NCBI RefSeq assembly: GCF_040219215.1
Contig: NZ_JAVJSX010000022.1
Coordinates: 186,001-250,000 of the forward strand
Direction of reading: 5' to 3'
DNA length: 64,000 nt
Source: Thalassobaculum_A sp040219215
GTDB taxonomy: Bacteria > Pseudomonadota > Alphaproteobacteria > Thalassobaculales > Thalassobaculaceae
Shown here: positions 1 through 7,500 of the stretch, piece after piece
How positions within the stretch are numbered: position 1 is the stretch's first letter
Layout: each line of letters opens with the position of its first letter
Notes under the pieces: generated by a model
The model's input: the letters and a program-made list of their open reading frames with translations, nothing else
Told to the model about the DNA's origin: nothing
Database searches by the model: none
Position numbers and translations under genes: made by a program

Positions 1-612
1 TCCAACCCCCTGGCGGTCAACTGTGCCGGCTTCGTGTCGTTCGCAATCATGGCCAGCAAAGACGGCAGCTTCGGCTACGAGATGGAGATCATCACCTACC
101 CGGGCAGCGGCATTACCAAAGTCGAGGATATCAAGGGCAAGAAGCTGGCATTTACCGCCCAGACATCGAATTCCGGCTTCAAGGCCCCTTCGGCGATCCT
201 GAAGGCCGAATACGGTCTGGAGGCCGGCAAGGATTTCGAGCCGGTGTTCTCCGGCAAGCACGACAACTCGGTGCTCGGCGTCGCCAACAAGGACTATCCG
301 GCCGCCGCGATCGCCAACTCGGTGATGTTCCGGATGATCGCGCGCGACGTGATCAAGGCCGACCAGGTCGTCTCGATCTACAAGTCGCAGACCTTCCCGA
401 CCACCGGCTTCGGCTACGTCCACAACCTGAAGCCGGCGCTGCAGGAAAAGATCAAGGAAGCCTTCTTCACCTTCGATTGGGAAGGCTCGGCCCTTAAGGA
501 AGAATTCGCCCGCTCCGGCGAGGAGCAGTTCATCCCGATCACCTATCAGTCACACTGGGACGTTATCCGGAAGATCGATTCGGCCAACGGCGTCTCGTAC
601 AGCTGCAAGTAA
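1..612 (+). CDS. phnD: PhnD-type phosphate/phosphonate ABC transporter substrate-binding protein (5' end outside window)
   Basis: The frame is open from base 1 (it begins SNPLAVNCAGF) and ends at 612, giving 203 visible residues. PhnD-family binding proteins are about 300 residues, so roughly the first 100, including the signal peptide, lie outside the window. The visible part has the second lobe of a periplasmic binding protein: 'YPGSGITKVEDIKGKK', then 'FTAQTSNSGFKAPSAIL', where Ser/Thr residues typically hold the oxyanion. It is followed at 30 bp by the ATPase gene and two permease genes of the same system. The substrate could be phosphonate, phosphite or phosphate; no C-P lyase genes are visible here. 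Confidence 0.9.
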   Translation, partial: SNPLAVNCAGFVSFAIMASKDGSFGYEMEIITYPGSGITKVEDIKGKKLAFTAQTSNSGFKAPSAILKAEYGLEAGKDFEPVFSGKHDNSVLGVANKDYPAAAIANSVMFRMIARDVIKADQVVSIYKSQTFPTTGFGYVHNLKPALQEKIKEAFFTFDWEGSALKEEFARSGEEQFIPITYQSHWDVIRKIDSANGVSYSCK

Positions 613-642
613 GTTGCGACCGGGTGAGGGGAGATTGATTCG

Positions 643-1503
643 ATGCTGCGTCTGGACAACCTGACAAAGACCTACCGCACCGGTGACCGGGCCTTGTCCG
701 GGGTATCGCTCACCGTCGAGCCGGGGCAGGTGGTCGGGCTGATCGGGCCGTCCGGTGCCGGCAAGTCGACCCTCATCCGCTGCATCAACCGGCTGGTTGA
801 GCCAAGCTCGGGCCAGGTGTTTCTCGGCGAGACCGAACTCACCCGGCTCGGGCGCGGCCCGCTGCGGCGGGCCCGCCGGCGGATCGGCATGATCTTCCAG
901 GAATACGCCCTGGTCGAACGCCTGACGGTGATGGAAAACGTGCTGTCCGGCCGGCTCGGCTATGTCAGCTTCTGGCGCAGCTTCTTCCGGAAGTACCCGC
1001 CGGATGCGGTGTCCAAGGCATACGGCCTGCTCGACCGGGTCGGTCTGACCGACCACGTCGACAAACGCGCTGACGCCCTGTCCGGCGGCCAGCGCCAGCG
1101 CGTCGGCATCGCCCGCGCCCTGGCACAGGGTCCGGACCTGCTGCTGGTCGACGAGCCGACCGCGTCGCTCGACCCCAAGACCTCCCGGCAGATCATGCGG
1201 CTGATCGTGGAAATCTGCGACGAGCACGGCCTGCCGGCCATCATCAACATCCATGACGTGGCGCTGGCCCAGCAGTTCGTGCGCCGCATCATCGGGTTGA
1301 AGGCTGGCGAAGTGGTCTATGACGGCCCGCCGGACCAACTCGACGAAGAGGTGCTGACCCGGATCTACGGCGAAGAGGATTGGTCCGCCACGATCCGCCC
1401 CGTCGACGATGAAGAGGCGCTCGACGAAGCGGCGGCGGCCGACGACGAGCACCACTCGCCGGAGAGCGTCCTGGACCGCGAACGCATGGCGGGGCTGTCG
1501 TGA
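643..1503 (+). CDS. phnC: Phosphonate-type ABC transporter ATP-binding protein
   Basis: 286 residues. It powers the importer formed with the adjacent binding protein and PhnE permeases. Walker A GPSGAGKST is at about residues 35-43, the signature LSGGQRQR near 147 and Walker B LLLVDEPTASLD near 167, all intact. PhnC-type features include the long insert between Walker A and the signature (FFRKYPPDAVSKAYGLLDRVGL). The C-terminus carries an acidic Ala/Asp/Glu-rich extension of about 35 residues beyond the usual end. A GAGGGGAG ribosome site precedes the ATG. Its stop overlaps the start of the next gene, so the two are translationally coupled. Confidence 0.95.
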   Translation: MLRLDNLTKTYRTGDRALSGVSLTVEPGQVVGLIGPSGAGKSTLIRCINRLVEPSSGQVFLGETELTRLGRGPLRRARRRIGMIFQEYALVERLTVMENVLSGRLGYVSFWRSFFRKYPPDAVSKAYGLLDRVGLTDHVDKRADALSGGQRQRVGIARALAQGPDLLLVDEPTASLDPKTSRQIMRLIVEICDEHGLPAIINIHDVALAQQFVRRIIGLKAGEVVYDGPPDQLDEEVLTRIYGEEDWSATIRPVDDEEALDEAAAADDEHHSPESVLDRERMAGLS

Positions 1504-2303
1504 CCACCGCCGCCATGCCGACGGTCTGGCGCCGCCCGCCGCTAATCACCAACCCACGCCTGCGCTGGGCCGTATACCTGGGCAGCCTGACCTATCTGGT
1601 GCTCGCCTTTGCGTCGGTCGACGTCAACTGGGTGCGGGTCTACGAGGGCCTCGACCGCGGCCTGCGGTTCGTGAAGGGCTTCCTGGTTCCCGACTTCGTC
1701 AGCCGGTGGGGCGACATCGCCCAGGGGATGCAGGAAAGCCTGACCATGACCGTGACCTCGACGGTGGTCGGCATTCTGATCTCGGTCCCGATCGGCATCG
1801 GCGCAGCGCGCAACATCGCGCCGCTGCCGATCTATCTCGTGTGCCGCGGCATCATCGCCCTGTCGCGCAGTTTCCAGGAGATCATCATCGCCATCCTGTT
1901 CGTGGCGATGTTCGGGTTCGGTCCGTTCGCGGGCTTCCTGACGCTGTCGTTCGCGACCATCGGCTTCCTGGCCAAGCTGCTGGCCGAGGACATCGAGGAC
2001 ATCGACGAGGCCCAGGCCGAGGCGGTCCGCGCCACCGGCGCCGGCTGGTGGCAGGTGGTGAACTACGGCATCCAGCCGCAGGTCATGCCGCGGCTGATCG
2101 GGCTCAGCCTGTACCGACTCGACATCAACTTCCGTGAATCGTCTGTGATCGGCATCGTCGGCGCCGGCGGCATCGGGGCCACCCTGAACACCGCCATGGA
2201 CCGCTACGAATACGATTCTGCAGCGGCGATCCTGATCATCATCATCGTGATCGTCATGATAGCCGAGTATGGCTCCAGCATCATCCGCGGACGGATCCAG
2301 TGA
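1500..2303 (+). CDS. phnE: Phosphonate-type ABC transporter permease (first PhnE)
   Basis: 267 residues, GTG start overlapping the phnC stop (GTGA); an ATG six codons later is the alternative. It is a membrane subunit with about six helices; the first hydrophobic stretch starts near residue 25 (AVYLGSLTYLVLAFASV). The cytoplasmic EAA loop is recognisable around 175-205 (DEAQAEAVRATGAGWWQVVNYGI), followed by NFRESSVIGIVGAGGIG, characteristic of PhnE. The next gene encodes a second, diverged PhnE, so the channel is probably a heterodimer. Confidence 0.93.
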   Translation: MTTAAMPTVWRRPPLITNPRLRWAVYLGSLTYLVLAFASVDVNWVRVYEGLDRGLRFVKGFLVPDFVSRWGDIAQGMQESLTMTVTSTVVGILISVPIGIGAARNIAPLPIYLVCRGIIALSRSFQEIIIAILFVAMFGFGPFAGFLTLSFATIGFLAKLLAEDIEDIDEAQAEAVRATGAGWWQVVNYGIQPQVMPRLIGLSLYRLDINFRESSVIGIVGAGGIGATLNTAMDRYEYDSAAAILIIIIVIVMIAEYGSSIIRGRIQ

Positions 2304-3118
2304 TGGCCGAAACCTCCCGTTCCTTCCCGGATTCCTGGCGCAAGCGCACTCCGCGCGCCGAGCTGCTGATCTGGGTCGGCTGGTTCGCCCTGGTCGCGCT
2401 GTTCGCGTTCTGCTGGCAGGTCATGACCCAGGATACGATCTGGGCCTTCGTCACCGACGCTCCGACCCAGGCCGCCGACATCGGGTCGCGCATGATACCG
2501 CCGCGCTGGAGCTACCTGCCGGCGTTGATGGAGCCCCTGTGGGACACCATCAACATGGCGACCCTCGGTACGCTGCTGGCGGTGATCATGGCCGTGCCGA
2601 TCGCCTTCCTGGCGGCCCGCAACACCACGCCCAGCGTCCGTTTCGCCCGCCCGCTCGCCCTGCTGGCAATCGTGTCCAGCCGGTCGATCAACGCGCTGAT
2701 CTGGGCTCTGCTGCTGGTCGCGATCATCGGACCCGGGGTGTCGGCCGGCATCGTGGCCATCGCCCTGCGGTCGGTCGGGTTCGTCGCCAAGCTGCTGTAC
2801 GAGGCGATCGAGGAGATTGACCAGAGCCAGGTCGAGGCGGTCACCGCCACGGGCGCGTCGACCGCCCAGGTGATCGACTACGCGATCGTTCCGCAGGTGC
2901 TGCCGGCGTTCGCCGGGATCTGTGTGTTTCGCTGGGACATCAACATTCGCGAGTCCGCGGTGCTCGGCCTGGTCGGCGCCGGCGGTCTCGGCCTCAAGCT
3001 CCAGGATTCGCTGAACGTGTTGGCGTGGCCGCAAGTTACCGTGATCTTCATCCTCATTCTGCTGACCGTGCTGGTCAGCGAATGGGTCTCCGCCCGGGTC
3101 CGTCACGCCATCATCTGA
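2303..3118 (+). CDS. phnE: Phosphonate-type ABC transporter permease (second PhnE)
   Basis: 271 residues. ATG at 2303 shares one base with the previous stop (TGATG); a GTG directly before it gives the same protein plus one residue. First membrane helix about residues 21-38 (ELLIWVGWFALVALFAFCW). EAA-type loop DQSQVEAVTATGASTAQV and the PhnE hallmark NIRESAVLGLVGAGGLG are present. It pairs with the upstream PhnE in a two-permease importer, as in many alphaproteobacterial phn/ptx-type systems. Confidence 0.93.
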   Translation: MAETSRSFPDSWRKRTPRAELLIWVGWFALVALFAFCWQVMTQDTIWAFVTDAPTQAADIGSRMIPPRWSYLPALMEPLWDTINMATLGTLLAVIMAVPIAFLAARNTTPSVRFARPLALLAIVSSRSINALIWALLLVAIIGPGVSAGIVAIALRSVGFVAKLLYEAIEEIDQSQVEAVTATGASTAQVIDYAIVPQVLPAFAGICVFRWDINIRESAVLGLVGAGGLGLKLQDSLNVLAWPQVTVIFILILLTVLVSEWVSARVRHAII

Positions 3119-3155
3119 CGCCTGGGCCGTTTAACCGGCAATCGAGGGTACCTGA

Positions 3156-4853
3156 TTGCACATCCTGATCGACATCGCCGGCGGCATCGCGCTTCTGCTG
3201 TGGGGCATCCGGATGGTCCGCACCGGCGTCACCCGGGCGTTCGGTTCTGCCATCCGCCGCGGCATCGCCGTGGCGACCCGCCGCCGGCTGACCGCGTTCA
3301 CGACCGGCATGGCGGTCACGGGTATCCTGCAAAGCAGCACCGCGACCGCGCTGATCGTCTCGTCGTTCGGCGGACGCGGGTTGATTGCCCTGCCCGCCGC
3401 ACTCGCCGTCATGCTGGGCGCCGACGTCGGCAGCACCCTGGTGGTCCAGGTGCTGTCGCTCGACGTCTCGTGGCTGTCGCCGCTGTTCCTGCTCATCGGT
3501 GTCGTCGGCTTCCTGCGCACCGAGGATTCCAAGCGGCGCAATCTGTCCCGGATCATGATCGGCCTCGGCCTGATGCTGCTGGCGATCCGCTTGATCATGC
3601 TGGCCTCGCATCCGCTGCGCGAGGCGGAGACCCTGTCGGTCGTCCTGCGGCCGCTGACCGACGAACCGCTGCTGGCGATCCTGTTGGCCGCGGTTCTGAC
3701 ATGGCTTGCGCACTCCAGCCTGACCGTCGTGGTGCTGGTGATGACCCTGGCCTCGCTGCACGTCATCAGCCTGCAGTTGGCATTGGCCCTTGTGCTGGGC
3801 GCCAACGTCGGTGGCGCCATCACGCCGCTGATCATGACACTTGGCCAACCATCGGCAGCCCGCCGCGTGCCGCTCGGAAACTTGCTGATGCGAGTGGCGG
3901 GGGCTGCGGTGTGCGTATGGACCATTCCTTACGTGATCCCCTATCTCGGCGCCGTGTCCTTCGATATCGGCCACCGGGTGGCGAACTTCCACACCGCGTT
4001 CAACCTGGCGCTGGCCATCGTTTTCCTGCCGTTCGTCGGCGGTGTCGCAGCAATCGTCATGAAGATCCTGCCGGAGCAGGCGGCGACTGACGACGAAAAG
4101 CAACCGCGCTACCTTGAGCAGTCGGCCCTCGACTCGCCGACGGTGGCGCTGTCCTGCGCCAGCCGTGAGACCATGCGCATGGGCGACGTGGTCGCCGATA
4201 TGCTGGCCCGCTCCATGGAGGTGTTCCGGCGCGACGACTCCAGTCTGGTCAAGGAGGTCGAGCGCTGCGACGACACGGTCGACAGCCTGCACGAGGCGAT
4301 CAAGCTCTACCTGACCCGGTTGGCCCGCAACGAGTTGGACCCGTCGGAGAGCCGCCGCACCATCGAGATCCTCAGCTTCACCACCAACCTGGAGCATGTG
4401 GGCGACATCATCGACAAGAACCTGATGGAACTCGCCAGCAAGAAGATCAAGGCGCATTCCTCGTTCTCGAAGGAGGGCTTCGCCGAGATCACCTCGATGC
4501 ATGCCCAGGTCGTGGCCAACCTGCAATTGGCGCTTAACGTCTTCAATTCCGGCGACATCAAGCTGGCGCGCAAGCTGCTGGAACAGAAGGTCCACATCCG
4601 CGAGATGGAGCAGCGGTTCTCCGAAGCCCACTACGCGCGGATCGGCGCCGGCCGGCTCGAATCGATGGAAACCAGTTCTCTGCACCTCGACGTATTGCGC
4701 GATCTGAAGCGCATCAACAGCCACGTCACCTCGGTCGCCTACCCGATCCTGGAGGATGCCGGGCAGATCGCATCCAGCCGGTTGCGCGCACCGAAGCCCG
4801 CAGACGACAATGCGGAGTCGCCTGCCTCCGATGCGGATACCGAGAGCCGATGA
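3156..4853 (+). CDS. Na+/phosphate cotransporter family protein with C-terminal PhoU-like domain
   Basis: 565 residues with a TTG start (HILIDIAGGIALLLWGIRMV), preceded by a GAGGG-type ribosome site. PNaS (NptA/YjbB) family: the first repeat has TGILQSSTATALIVSSF and the second has LAHSSLTVVVLVM followed by LVLGANVGGAITPL, the two inverted QSS-type repeats that build the Na/phosphate site. About ten membrane segments fill residues 1-310. Residues about 330-545 are a helical PhoU-like region (EVERCDDTVDSLHEAIKLYL, TTNLEHVGDIIDKNLMELA) thought to regulate transport. It lies 37 bp after the second phnE in the same direction, supporting a phosphorus role for the whole cluster. Confidence 0.92.
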   Translation: MHILIDIAGGIALLLWGIRMVRTGVTRAFGSAIRRGIAVATRRRLTAFTTGMAVTGILQSSTATALIVSSFGGRGLIALPAALAVMLGADVGSTLVVQVLSLDVSWLSPLFLLIGVVGFLRTEDSKRRNLSRIMIGLGLMLLAIRLIMLASHPLREAETLSVVLRPLTDEPLLAILLAAVLTWLAHSSLTVVVLVMTLASLHVISLQLALALVLGANVGGAITPLIMTLGQPSAARRVPLGNLLMRVAGAAVCVWTIPYVIPYLGAVSFDIGHRVANFHTAFNLALAIVFLPFVGGVAAIVMKILPEQAATDDEKQPRYLEQSALDSPTVALSCASRETMRMGDVVADMLARSMEVFRRDDSSLVKEVERCDDTVDSLHEAIKLYLTRLARNELDPSESRRTIEILSFTTNLEHVGDIIDKNLMELASKKIKAHSSFSKEGFAEITSMHAQVVANLQLALNVFNSGDIKLARKLLEQKVHIREMEQRFSEAHYARIGAGRLESMETSSLHLDVLRDLKRINSHVTSVAYPILEDAGQIASSRLRAPKPADDNAESPASDADTESR

Positions 4854-5164
4854 CCCACCCGATCGACCGCCTCTACCGTGGGATTCACCTTGCCCGGGCA
4901 GAATCTCCAGGAGAGAGCCGCACAGCCCAGCTGCTTCGTGACGGCAATCCGAAGATAGCCAAGAAAGTGGTCGAGGAAGCCGCCGAGGTCGCGCTCGATG
5001 CGGTGGTGTCCGATCGCGACGGGGTGATCCGGGAGTCAGCCGACCTGCTCTACAACCTGATGGTCCTGTGGGTCTGGATGGGCATCACGCCATCGGAAGT
5101 GTGGGCCGAGATGGAACAGCGTGAAAAAGCCCTCGGCCTTGCCGGCAAGATGCCGAAAAGCTGA
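4850..5164 (+). CDS. HisE-like phosphoribosyl-ATP pyrophosphohydrolase
   Basis: 104 residues; ATG overlaps the preceding TGA by four bases. All-alpha NTP pyrophosphohydrolase of the HisE/MazG superfamily. Visible are KKVVEEAAEVALDAV and ESADLLYNLMVLWVWMGI, carrying the Glu/Glu...Glu/Asp residues that hold Mg2+. HisE hydrolyses phosphoribosyl-ATP in histidine synthesis. No other core his gene is in the window, but the next gene is of the family that includes histidinol phosphatase HisN. Either this pair supplies two histidine steps away from the main his operon, or it is a MazG-like housecleaning enzyme; I favour HisE. Confidence 0.8.
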   Translation: MTHPIDRLYRGIHLARAESPGESRTAQLLRDGNPKIAKKVVEEAAEVALDAVVSDRDGVIRESADLLYNLMVLWVWMGITPSEVWAEMEQREKALGLAGKMPKS

Positions 5165-5180
5165 CAGGAACCACCGTTCG

Positions 5181-5960
5181 ATGAGCATGGATGACGACAT
5201 CGCCGCGCGCCTGCGGATCGCGCTGACTGCGGCCGAAACGGGCGGTGCCTTGGCGCGCTCCTATTTCGAGCGGCGCGCAGAGTTGGTGATTGAAACGAAG
5301 GGCCCCCAGGATCTGGTGAGCGTCGCCGACCGGGCGGTCGAGACGGCCATCCGCGAGGTCATCGTCGACAGTTTCCCGGAAGACCCGATGGTCGGCGAGG
5401 AGCATGGTGGCGCAGCGGTGGAGACCGGCTGGGTGATCGACCCGATCGACGGCACCCAGAACTTCCTGCGCGGCATCCCTCAGTTCGTCGTATCGATAGC
5501 CTATCGCCGTGACGGCCGCACCGAACTTGGCGTGATCCATGACCCAAACGCGGCCGAGAGCTTCGCGGCGCGGCGCGGCGGTGGCGCGACCCGCAACGGG
5601 ACGGCCATCCGGGTGAGCGGCGCCGGCACGCTCGAGCGTGCCGTGCTCGGCGTCGGCCATTCGCCCCGCCATCCGGCAGAGCGATACATCGATGCCGTCA
5701 CCGCCGTGGTCGGCGCCGGCGCGCAGACCCGCAACTATTGCTGCGCGGCGCTGCAACTGGCCTATGTCGCCGATGGCCGGCTGGATGCGACCTGGGACCC
5801 GTACCTGCTGGACTGGGACGTCGCCGCCGGCATCCTGCTGGTCGAGGAGGCGGGCGGTTCGGCCGTGCCGTTCGTGCCGGGACGGCTCGGCCCGTCGGCC
5901 GATCGCCTGCTCGCCGGCAACGCCGAACTGGTCAAGCAGTTGCTCCCCCTGCTGCCCTGA
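5181..5960 (+). CDS. Inositol monophosphatase family protein (possible histidinol phosphatase HisN)
   Basis: 259 residues from the ATG at 5181, 16 bp after the HisE-like gene. Mg2+-dependent Li+-sensitive phosphatase fold with all metal motifs: GEEHGG (about 73-78), WVIDPIDGTQNFLRG (about 87-101) and LDWDVAAGILLVEEAGG near the end. Members dephosphorylate myo-inositol phosphate, histidinol phosphate or PAP. The HisE-like gene immediately upstream makes HisN plausible, but sequence alone cannot separate these activities. Confidence 0.88.
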   Translation: MSMDDDIAARLRIALTAAETGGALARSYFERRAELVIETKGPQDLVSVADRAVETAIREVIVDSFPEDPMVGEEHGGAAVETGWVIDPIDGTQNFLRGIPQFVVSIAYRRDGRTELGVIHDPNAAESFAARRGGGATRNGTAIRVSGAGTLERAVLGVGHSPRHPAERYIDAVTAVVGAGAQTRNYCCAALQLAYVADGRLDATWDPYLLDWDVAAGILLVEEAGGSAVPFVPGRLGPSADRLLAGNAELVKQLLPLLP

Positions 5961-6000
5961 GGCCGCGCGTCACCGTCACGTCCGGCGTGGTGACGGCGGG

Positions 6001-6030
6001 TCCCGGGTCACCGCGTTGCGGTGCCCGGGA
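6001..6030. terminator. Hairpin between convergent genes
   Basis: TCCCGGGTCACCGC and GCGGTGCCCGGGA can form a 13-bp stem with one bulged T and a GTT loop. It sits between the phosphatase gene (+) and the amidohydrolase gene (-), where a bidirectional terminator is expected. There is no clear T-tract. Confidence 0.5.
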
Positions 6031-6067
6031 TGGCGGTGCAGAAGGGGAACAACCGGCGTCGTTGAGG

Positions 6068-7240
6068 TCAGCCTCGCGCCAGTTGGGTCTCCACCAGCTT
6101 GGCCCAGAAGCTGGCACCGACCGGCAGAACTTCGTCGTTGAAGTCGTACTTCGGGTGGTGCAGCCCGTAGTCCTTGCCAGGCGCCCCGCCACCCAGCCAC
6201 AGGAACGCGCCCGGGCGCTCGCTCAGCATGAACGCGAAGTCCTCGCTCGCCATGATCGGTGCCGTATCGCGTTCGACCTTCTCGGGTCCGACCACCTGAT
6301 CGGCCACGGTCGCCACGATGTTCGCCGTGTCGGCGGGATTGATAACCGCGGAATAGCCACGCCGGTATTCGACATCGACTTCGGCGCCGAACATCAGGCC
6401 GACGCCGTCGCACAGCGCGCGGATCCGCTCCTCGATCAGGTCGCGGACACCGTCGTCGAACGTCCGGATCGAAAGCTTCAACTCGGCGGTGGCCGGGATC
6501 ACGTTGTTTGCGGTTCCAGCGTGGAACTGCGCGACCGTGACCACCGCGGAGTGGATGGGATCGACGTTGCGGCTGACGACCGTCTGGATGCCCTGGTAGA
6601 GCTGCACGCCGACGGCGATCGGATCGACGCCGTCATGCGGACGGGCCGCATGCGCGCCGCGGCCTCTCACGGTCAGAAACGCTTGGTCGGCCGCCGCCAT
6701 CAACGGGCCGGGGCGCACGCCGATGGTACCGGCCGGCAGGTGCGGCGCGTTGTGGATGCCCCAGACCGTGTCGCATGGAAAGCGATCGAACAACCCTTCC
6801 TCGATCATGATCCTGGCGCCGGCGCCGCCCTCTTCGGCGGGCTGGAAGATGAAGTTCACAGTGCCGTCGAAGTTGCGGGTCTCCGCCAGATAGCGGGCCG
6901 CGCCCAACAGCATGGTGGTGTGGCCGTCGTGGCCGCAGGCATGCATCCGGCCCGGGTTCTTCGAGCGATAGGACGGGTCGCCCTCCTCGTCCATCGGCAG
7001 CGCGTCCATGTCGGCCCGCAGCCCGATCGAACCGGTGCCCGAGCCATTGCCACGCAGCACCCCGACCACGCCGGTCTGCGCGATCCCGCGGTGCACTTCG
7101 ATGCCCCAGGACTCCAGCTTGTCAGCGACCAGCGCCGCGGTGCGATGCTCCTCGAACTTGATCTCCGGGTGGGCATGAATGTCACGTCGCCACTCGGTCA
7201 TGTCCGGGTGGAATTCCGCAATGCGGTTGTTGATCGGCAT
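6068..7240 (-). CDS. M20 family amidohydrolase (hippurate hydrolase-like)
   Basis: 390 residues beginning MPINNRIAEFHPDMTEWRRD; longer in-frame starts upstream lack family similarity. Zinc-dependent M20D amidohydrolase/carboxypeptidase that removes acyl groups from N-acyl amino acids. Motifs: DIHAHPEIKFEEHRTA, LRADMDALPMDEE, MHACGHDGHTTMLLGAA (metal ligands), FIFQPAEEGGAGA (catalytic Glu), and the dimerisation-domain motif RGRGAHAARPHDGVDPI. Monocistronic and convergent with the preceding operon. Confidence 0.92.
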   Translation of the reverse strand: MPINNRIAEFHPDMTEWRRDIHAHPEIKFEEHRTAALVADKLESWGIEVHRGIAQTGVVGVLRGNGSGTGSIGLRADMDALPMDEEGDPSYRSKNPGRMHACGHDGHTTMLLGAARYLAETRNFDGTVNFIFQPAEEGGAGARIMIEEGLFDRFPCDTVWGIHNAPHLPAGTIGVRPGPLMAAADQAFLTVRGRGAHAARPHDGVDPIAVGVQLYQGIQTVVSRNVDPIHSAVVTVAQFHAGTANNVIPATAELKLSIRTFDDGVRDLIEERIRALCDGVGLMFGAEVDVEYRRGYSAVINPADTANIVATVADQVVGPEKVERDTAPIMASEDFAFMLSERPGAFLWLGGGAPGKDYGLHHPKYDFNDEVLPVGASFWAKLVETQLARG

Positions 7241-7407
7241 CGGTCGACTCCGAGACGGGGTAGTGGAACCAGCAGGAAAGCCGGGCGACTGGGCACGCCT
7301 GACGCCGTCCACCACGGTGAGGTTGTCTTGATCATAGGCCGCATTCAGGGTCCGACGGCAACACCCAATCTTCGCGCGTGACTGTCGCGCACCCAGCCGG
7401 CGGGCGC

Positions 7408-7451
7408 TTGACGAACCGGTAGTTCACAACTATGTAAGTGAATATTCACTT
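7408..7451 (+). promoter_or_regulatory. Promoter and palindromic operator of the aas gene
   Basis: TTGACG at 7408-7413 and TATGTA at 7431-7436, 17 bp apart, resemble -35 and -10 boxes. AAGTGAATATTCACTT at 7436-7451 is a perfect 16-bp palindrome starting at the last base of the -10 box, so it would cover the transcription start. The sequence resembles TetR-family operators, and a repressor bound there would block the promoter. No regulator gene lies next to it. Confidence 0.6.
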
Positions 7452-7500
7452 TAATGCTTGATACTTGCCACTCGCTGATCCACCGTTCGGAGTCCAGACT

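Noticed and set aside
3111..4724. A 537-codon open frame on the minus strand opposite the Na/phosphate symporter gene.
   Set aside because: The composition (Gln/His/Arg/Asp-rich, no motif) is typical of antisense frames in GC-rich genes. The plus strand encodes a clear PNaS protein.
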